64,000 bases of DNA from Chinchilla lanigera (taxonomy: Eukaryota; Chordata; Mammalia; Rodentia; Chinchillidae). Position numbers and translations under genes: made by a program. How positions within the stretch are numbered: position 1 is the stretch's first letter; each line of letters opens with the position of its first letter. Below are positions 58,503 through 64,000 of this stretch, piece by piece. Location of the stretch: NCBI RefSeq assembly GCF_000276665.1, contig NW_004955502.1, forward strand, positions 2,970,493 through 3,034,492, given 5' to 3'. The notes under the pieces were generated by a model. That model saw only the letters and a program-made list of their open reading frames with translations. It was not told where the DNA came from and searched no databases.

Positions 58503-58690
58503 GGCATCCATACAACCCCAGTAGTCTGGGAGGCTGAGGCAGCAGGACCACAAATTCATGCCCAGCTTGAGCAACCTGGTGATTTAGTAAGATCCTTCTT
58601 GTAAGAAAAGTTTTAAAAAGCTTGGGGATGGATATAGCTCAGTGAGAAGGCTCTAAGTTCAATCCCCAGTACTGTTAAAAAAAAAAAATC
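58503..58690 (+). repeat. B1-like plus ID-like composite SINE
   Basis: A B1-like unit to ~58620, then CTTGGGGATGGATATAGCTC to CAATCCCCAGTACTG and an A-tail. Confidence 0.8.
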
Positions 58691-58694
58691 TGAA

Positions 58695-59250
58695 CGGCAG
58701 TGTTGGTAAGCAGTGAAGCTGCAGATGGGTGCATGGGTGTCCTTCACACTATTCTGTTCAGTTCTGTAGTTAAAATGTTTAATAATAAAAAATTAAAAGA
58801 CATAGCCAAAATTGACACTCACGAAATGCAAGCTGGAGAACCAGCCTCTTAACCACTATATTCTGCTGCCTCAGTTTTATTACGTTCTGAGAGAGCGAGG
58901 GAGAAAACAGAACAGCATCAAAATGCAAACCACAGACTGATCACAATTACACAAAGCAACTACAAAAATGTGACAAAGTCTTCAGGAAATCCTGATAACT
59001 GAGTAGGTAATTTGGTATTTAAAAATTTGCTTTTTGAGGTGTGATGATGGCATTAGAGCTGTATTTTACTGGAGCATGTATGAGTAGAATGATATCTAGA
59101 ATTTGCTTCCCAATTACTAAATTTGCTTCAAATTTAAGCAGTATGAATGAAACATGACTGTCAGCGTTGATTACGGGAAAGCACACTGGGGTGCATTACA
59201 CTGTTCTCCATACTTTGGTGTATGATTAAAATCTTCCTCTGTAAAGACAA
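58695..59250 (+). repeat. Unclassified old repeat pieces
   Basis: Two related ends occur, GGGTGCATGGGTGTCCTTCAC (58724) and GGGGTGCATTACACTGTTC (59188), each followed by an A/T-rich terminus. They look like diverged 3' ends of one old element. Family not assigned. Confidence 0.4.
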
Positions 59251-59611
59251 ACAGAAATCCTACTGGAATCCTTTCTGATCACTTGATAAATTTAGCCTTC
59301 CACCGAGACTCAGTCTTCCAGACACAGACGCATTCCACTCAGGTGCGCTTAGAGACAAGGTGCTGGTCTAACTTCTTCTCCCCATCTCACACATGGCACA
59401 CTCGCGCTTAGAACTACTGGCCTATTCACCTGCACAGCAGTATCACTGTCCCCACCTCGAACTTCTCCCATGACCACAGATTTGGCTGATTTCCAGGAAA
59501 ATGTACACTCTCATTGTCGAAGAAGAGAAATGTGGACCAGGAAAGTATTGACTAAATCCTCTCCTCTGACTGGTAAACCAACTCTCAGCCTAAGACTGGA
59601 CTTGTACAAAC

Positions 59612-59759
59612 CTGAAATGGGCAGTGAGCTCCATGTGGGAATGCAGTGTCTGGTGGCAGGCGACACACTTCACTTGAAAAGGAACGTCTTTACACAGAGA
59701 GATCAAAAGTTTCTTTGCAAAAGATGGAAATGGTATTGGATGTGCCATTCCCTTGTTAT
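59612..59759 (-). CDS. ZNF451: ZNF451 exon (zinc finger)
   Basis: 148 nt, acceptor CTTCTAG and donor GTTTGT. It encodes DNKGMAHPIPFPSFAKKLLI, then SLCKDVPFQVKCVACHQTLH and SHMELTAHF. It holds one C2H2-type finger (CVAC...H..H). Confidence 0.95.
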
Positions 59760-60486
59760 CTAGAAGACAAGATAAACTGTGACTTAAGTGATTTGAATAA
59801 CCATCAGCAGGATTAAGCAGAAGGTATTTTTTATGTAATAAAGACCTAAAAGAAGCCATTTTGTAGCCTTAAATATTAAGGATGCCTTATATACAAATTA
59901 AAATTTGAGTCTTAATTGCAGAGAAACCCCAACTTTCTAGACATCAAGGACATAACAAAAATCTTACCCTGAGTAAATGTTTTCTTCCCAATTTCCTCTT
60001 CACTCATGAAAGTCTTACCAATAGGTACAAATACTAAAAATCTTTTTAAAAGTAATAAGGATTAAAGCATGATGGCACACTCCTGTTAGTCTAGTTACTA
60101 AGGAGGCTGAGGCAGGAGGATCCCAAGTTCAAGCCCGGCCTGGGCAACTTAGCAAGATTCTGTACCAAAATAAAACAAAAAGGGCTGGGATGTGGTTCAG
60201 TGGCAGAGTGCTTGCCTAATATGTGCAAGACTCTGGGTTCAATTCCCCAGTACCCCAAAATAGTTAACAAGTAAAACATAAATCTTTCACTTTTATGGTT
60301 ATGAAACCAATAAGGATGAATAATTTCAAGAGTGATCTGATCAAAGTGTGTTATATGTGTAGGAAACCCATTTTTCTGTATACTGACCACGCACAATTAA
60401 AAAAAGAATGATCTGAGAAGTCTGATAAATTAGCAAAGATTAAAATGGTTTAATAATTTTCAGCAGAAGAATTATTAACATACCAC
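59760..60486 (-). other. ZNF451: ZNF451 intron
   Basis: Donor GTGGTA at 60486, a weak +3 to +6 context. Contains one composite SINE (60064-60262). Confidence 0.85.
60064..60262 (+). repeat. B1-like plus ID-like composite SINE
   Basis: B1-like 60064-60177, AAAACAAAAA linker, ID-like GGGCTGGGATGTGGTTCAG to TTCCCCAGTACCCC. Confidence 0.85.
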
Positions 60487-60637
60487 CTAGTTTAAAACTC
60501 TGATGGAAATGATTCTTTCCAGACATATGCTTCAAACAATCATCCTTGCTGCCAAAAAGGAGGAAGCAATTTGGACACGCGAAACACTGAATCATCTGAG
60601 GAAGGAGATTGCTGTTGTGTCCATCATCTGCACCTTC
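60487..60637 (-). CDS. ZNF451: ZNF451 exon (first visible, zinc finger)
   Basis: 151 nt, acceptor CATTGTAG and donor GTGGTA. It starts in phase 0 and encodes EGADDGHNSNLLPQMIQCFA, then CPNCFLLFGSKDDCLKHMSG and KNHFHQSFKL, one C2H2 finger. Upstream exons are not found up to 64000. Confidence 0.95.
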
Positions 60638-60794
60638 CTACAATGTAAGACAAAGCTTTATTATAGACAACTAAACGCAATACTTTTAAACACAACTTTC
60701 AACTTTTCCTATTTAGTTTTTACTTGGAAAAAACACTTTTTCTAATTTTTTGTTCTGCCCACTCTACTCTCCAATATAACTTATGTTACAAATA

Positions 60795-60893
60795 CAGCTG
60801 GGGTGTGAGGACTGTACAAGTCTGAGGCCATCCTGAGCTACATAGTGTGTTCAAGGCCAGACTGAGCTATGTAGAAACCCTTTCTCCAAAAAA
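60795..60893 (+). repeat. B1-like SINE, 5' truncated
   Basis: Only the duplicated blocks (GAGGCCATCCTGAGCTACAT, AAGGCCAGACTGAGCTATGT) and the tail survive. Confidence 0.75.
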
Positions 60894-61077
60894 ACTCCCT
60901 CTCTCTGCTTAATCATTTACAAAGATATATAGAAATAAACTTGCACGAGCAATGTCATTGTTTTACCCAATGGATCTGAGTCAATCATTAATTTCTAGGG
61001 CTGTTTTTATTTTGATCCTCCTCAAATATAATGATTATTGTAAACATCTTTAAATATATACCTTTGCTATAAAGGTA

Positions 61078-61935
61078 CGAAAGAATGTTCAACATCACTT
61101 GTCATTCAAGAGATGCAAATTAAAAGAACGCTGAGGGGGCTGGGGATTTAGCTCAGTGGCACAGCGTCTGCCCGGCAAACATAAGGTTGTGAGTTCAATC
61201 CCTGGTACGGGAAAGGGGGGGGGGGCGCTGAGATTCCATCTCATTTTAGAAAGAATGGCCATCATCAAGAAATCAACCACTGACAAATGCTGGTGGGGCT
61301 GTAGGAAATAGCAACCCTTTTCCACTTTTGGTGGGAGTGTAGATTGGTGCAAACACTGTGGAAATCAGTGATTAGAGGTTCCATTTAACCCAGCTATTCC
61401 CCTGCTTAGGATCTTCCCAAAAGAATGAAAAGCATCAAACCAGAGGGCTATATGCACACCTTTATAGTGGCACAGTTTGTAACAGCTAAATCTTAGAAAT
61501 AGCCCAAATGCCCATCAACTGATGAATGGATAAAGATGTGTTTTTTTAATACAGTGGAGTATTACTCTGCCATAAAGAAGGATAAAACTGAGCCATTTCT
61601 AGCCAAATAGATGCACCTTGAGACCATAATCTTAAGTGAAAAAAGAGACACGTGTTCTCTGATGTGAGAAACCGAAAGTGTAAATAAGGACCAAAATGCA
61701 TAATAGATACTGGGAAATGGGAAGAAAATGTCCAAATGAGAAGGGGAAAAAAGGAGGGAGGAGAGGGAAAGGAAAGAAAGTCCAAGAAAAAAAAAGAAGG
61801 AAAAAATGAAAACAAAGCTTTCATAAATAAGGAGGGGAAGAAGGATTGAAGGGGGAGGATAGGGGAATGGGAAAAAAGCAGCAAAATGTATCATGTACAG
61901 GTAGTACAAATTCTCTAGGATAAATGTTATTACAT
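61078..61935 (+). repeat. L1 3' end with purine-rich 3' UTR, split by an ID SINE
   Basis: Text from GAGATGCAAATTAAAAG and GATTCCATCTCATTTTAG through GCCCATCAACTGATGAATGG to a long GA/AG-rich tract (61720-61870). The ID copy 61136-61225 interrupts it. Confidence 0.85.
61136..61225 (+). repeat. ID-like SINE in L1, with target duplication
   Basis: GGGGCTGGGGATTTAGCTCAG to CAATCCCTGGTACGGG and an unusual G-run tail. CGCTGAG at 61129-61135 and 61226-61232 flanks it. Confidence 0.9.
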
Positions 61936-61969
61936 GTATCTAAAATGCACCAATGAAGTAAAAATTATC

Positions 61970-61972
<3 letters not shown>

Positions 61973-62002
<30 letters not shown>
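61973..62002. repeat. (AC)n microsatellite
   Basis: About 15 AC units just after the L1 3' end. Confidence 0.95.
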
Positions 62003-62004
<2 letters not shown>

Positions 62005-62719
62005 CTTTGCTCACAGATTTTTTATTCTCATTATCAGAAGTGGCTCTGATAGGGCAAAAGGGTATACATATCTGAATATTAAAAGACGCTGCACACACAA
62101 AAAAAATAAAAGACACTGCATGATTGCTTTTTTTAGCTGTAGCGAGTCATGTAGCCCCTAGCACTGAGCGAGCCTGGCAGCAACAAACATTATGGATCTT
62201 TAAATTTTTGCCAGTCAGCAGATGATACTCATTGTTATTTTATTTTCTATTTTCTGTCTACAATTGAGTTTGAGCATTTATCTGGGTATCTGGATTTAGT
62301 AAGCGATTTCTTACTCATTTCCTTTAGCTTTATTTCCAATTGTTTTTTCCTGCTTCATCAATTTGTATCAGCCTGTTGTTACTGGAATTAATTTCTCTAA
62401 GTTATTTTTACAGACATCTATCTATTCATTTTATCATTACTTTTTCAAATTTTGATATAGTCAAATGGGTATGTCTTTTCTGGTACTTAAGTTTCCAACC
62501 TTGGTTAAGTGCTTTTTCTATCCTAAAATTAGAAATTAAAAAAGAAAAGTTTATAAGTATATTTATATGTGGGTGAGATTATAGATATAATTTAACTTCT
62601 TAATGATCTTTAGAGTAACAACTCCAAAAATTGTATTATGACTTCTTACATTACACTACAAGTATAACAATAACTGCACAGTGCTTACCAGCTGTACGGG
62701 GGACAGGCAGAGAGAGAGA

Positions 62720-62860
62720 ATTTACCTTTACACTGTACTGAGTACAGGGCAAATACCACACTAGGACTCTGAATATGTTTACCCGTGTAATCCTTATAAC
62801 AACCCCATGAGATGCAGTTTTCATTACTTACAATTGCCATCTCCACTCTGACCAACAAAT
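62720..62860 (+). repeat. MIR-like SINE remnant
   Basis: TGTACTGAGTACAGGGC, TGTAATCCTTATAACAACCCC and ATGAGATGCAGTTTTCATTA match MIR layout. Confidence 0.6.
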
Positions 62861-63512
62861 ATGCTGCACCCTGAGAGAGACAAATCTACCATTCAAATCT
62901 AGATTCGTATCTTTGGTTATTAAGTCTGTGCTCTTTTCATTACTTCCTCTCCTAACCCCTGTTCCTGTTTTAACTAGGAAGGTGCCACACAGAAAAAGAA
63001 ACGCCTGAGAAGACATTCTGAATTTCCATTAGAATGTTCTAAATAACAGCAATACATTTACTAATCACCCACTTATACAGATTTCTTCTACTTGATGAGC
63101 TTAAACTAAGTAAATAAAACAATTTTAGTTCAAGTGAGAGTTATATACAGATTAAAAATTAAAGCCTATTTAAATTATTTGCTCAGTAAAACCACTAGAG
63201 GATTCTATATAAAATTTTACTGAAACATACTTATTACAAAAGCATGGCATATTAGCAAACACATTTTACAAATTGGGAGAGAGAACAGGAAATGTAGAAA
63301 AATGATAGGTCACACTGTGGTTAAATTACAACGGAAGACACAAATTTGTATACCAAAAATAGGAGAACCACAAGGTACCTATATTCAAAGAGACAGGTAA
63401 TAGGAGTTGGACAGGATATGAATTATTGAAGCCTGCACCCACTGCAGATGGGAAACTAAAACAGTGCAGTGTATTGGACAATGGGCAGTTCTGCCAAAAC
63501 TTATTTTATTTA

Positions 63513-63610
63513 TTTTTTTGTTTTGTTTTGTTTTCCGGTACCGGGAACCAAACTCACGACCTTGCGCTTGCCAGGCAGGCGCTTTTGCCACTGAGCTAAA
63601 TCCCCAGCCC
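63513..63610 (-). repeat. Young ID-like SINE, antisense, with target duplication
   Basis: T-rich head, CCGGTACCGGGAACCAAACTC to GCTAAATCCCCAGCCCC. TCTGCCAAAACTT and TCTGCCAAAATTT flank it. Confidence 0.95.
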
Positions 63611-63635
63611 CTCTGCCAAAATTTAAAAGAGGCAT

Positions 63636-63850
63636 CATGTGACCCAGCAGCTTAATTATTATTAGAGGAATGACAATACATTTTCACATAGATTTGGATG
63701 ATTATTTATAGAAGCATTATTCATAACAGTAACAAAATAAGAACAATCCAAACATTCATCAAGGGATGAACTGATAAACTGTGGCTCGTATCTATACACA
63801 AAATATTGTCTGACAATAAAAAGAAATAAAAGCTCTAATACAGCCTACAA
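63636..63850 (+). repeat. Diverged L1 fragment
   Basis: ATGTGACCCAGCAGCTTAAT, TAGAAGCATTATTCATAAC and CATTCATCAAGGGATGAACTG follow L1 3'-end text. Confidence 0.7.
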
Positions 63851-64000
63851 TATCGATAAGCCCCAAAAACCTGATAAGCTCACATACTTGTTTGAGTCCG
63901 TTGATATGAAATGTTGAGAACAGACAAATCCATTGGACAGAAAGTAGGTTAGTGGTGGTCTAGAGCTGAGGGGGATGGGCTAGTGTAGCGGGAAAAAAAT

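Larger units (their letters stand above)
55442..59611 (-). other. ZNF451: ZNF451 intron
   Basis: Donor GTTTGT at 59611, with GTTT rather than the preferred GTRA. Contains two L1 pieces, a B1, composite SINEs and old unclassified repeats. The stretches 55450-56000 and 56290-56760 show nothing recognisable. Confidence 0.85.
33664..60637 (-). other. ZNF451: ZNF451 gene span (last eight coding exons)
   Basis: ZNF451 (ZATT) is a nuclear C2H2 zinc-finger protein acting as a SUMO-2/3 E3 ligase and chain elongase with UBC9. It represses SMAD-dependent transcription and assists TDP2 at topoisomerase II adducts (family knowledge). The eight exons are in frame across all junctions and total 2469 nt, or 822 residues plus stop. 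The human protein is about 1061 residues, so ~240 N-terminal residues, including the tandem SUMO-interacting motifs that drive ligase activity, lie beyond 64000. The visible part holds some ten C2H2-type fingers, a PIN/NYN-like segment and a ubiquitin-interacting-motif-like tail. Confidence 0.93.
60638..64000 (-). other. ZNF451: ZNF451 intron to the window edge
   Basis: Contains L1 pieces, ID SINEs, an (AC)n tract and a MIR-like remnant. No ZNF451 exon is seen. The stretch 62050-62690 shows nothing nameable. Confidence 0.75.

Noticed and set aside
62828..63016. Possible further ZNF451 exon upstream of 60637
   Set aside because: No acceptor/donor-flanked segment matching the expected N-terminal protein was found up to 64000.

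Overview
The window is rodent-type mammalian genomic DNA: spliced genes with GT/AG introns, dense 7SL-derived B1-like SINEs and tRNA-derived ID-like SINEs, L1, MIR and MaLR fragments, one CpG-island promoter region and a 920-bp assembly gap (22808-23727). The B1 copies carry the internal duplication seen in rodent B1. Several B1-like units sit directly upstream of an ID-like unit, recalling the chimeric B1-dID type SINEs of non-murid rodents. I therefore favour a non-murid rodent (squirrel, dormouse or beaver/kangaroo-rat side), but the species cannot be fixed from the sequence alone.

Three conserved genes lie here in the order of the human 6p12.1 block, inverted relative to it. RAB23 (+ strand, 3' part only; last four coding exons between 1789 and 8366) encodes a Rab GTPase of ciliary/Hedgehog signalling. 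BAG2 (- strand, 15830-14257) encodes an Hsc70 nucleotide-exchange co-chaperone; its exons 2 and 3 are present and exon 1 is almost certainly in the assembly gap inside the CpG island. ZNF451 (- strand, last eight coding exons between 60637 and 33664) encodes a SUMO ligase/zinc-finger protein; its N-terminal exons lie beyond 64000. RAB23 and BAG2 are convergent; ZNF451 lies upstream of BAG2 on the same strand. All exon junctions keep frame and the lengths agree with full-size orthologues (RAB23 237 aa, BAG2 211 aa, ZNF451 about 1060 aa), so all three look functional.

The space between BAG2 and ZNF451 (about 24.3-32.1 kb) is occupied by a decayed class I (gammaretrovirus-like) endogenous retrovirus on the - strand. 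It has gag, pro, pol and env remnants in many frames, lacks its 5' end, carries two ID SINEs, and has a 95-bp internal duplication inside the RNase H region. A separate solo LTR (24324-24796, 4-bp target duplication TCAT) sits between it and the BAG2 CpG island. Another solo LTR (16937-17472, target duplication CTAC) lies in BAG2 intron 1. A MaLR LTR (7269-7661) is inserted inside an L1 fragment in the last RAB23 intron.

The last ZNF451 intron (33711-43512) holds the most unexpected element: a degenerate piggyBac-superfamily transposase (about 38760-40110, + strand), interrupted by a B1 and an ID SINE. Its C-terminal cysteine-rich segment occurs a second time about 350 bp downstream. A separate 214-bp imperfect tandem duplication lies just upstream. 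No CRISPR, operon, toxin or other prokaryotic-type system is present, and I see no undescribed functional system; the novelty here is in the repeat archaeology.
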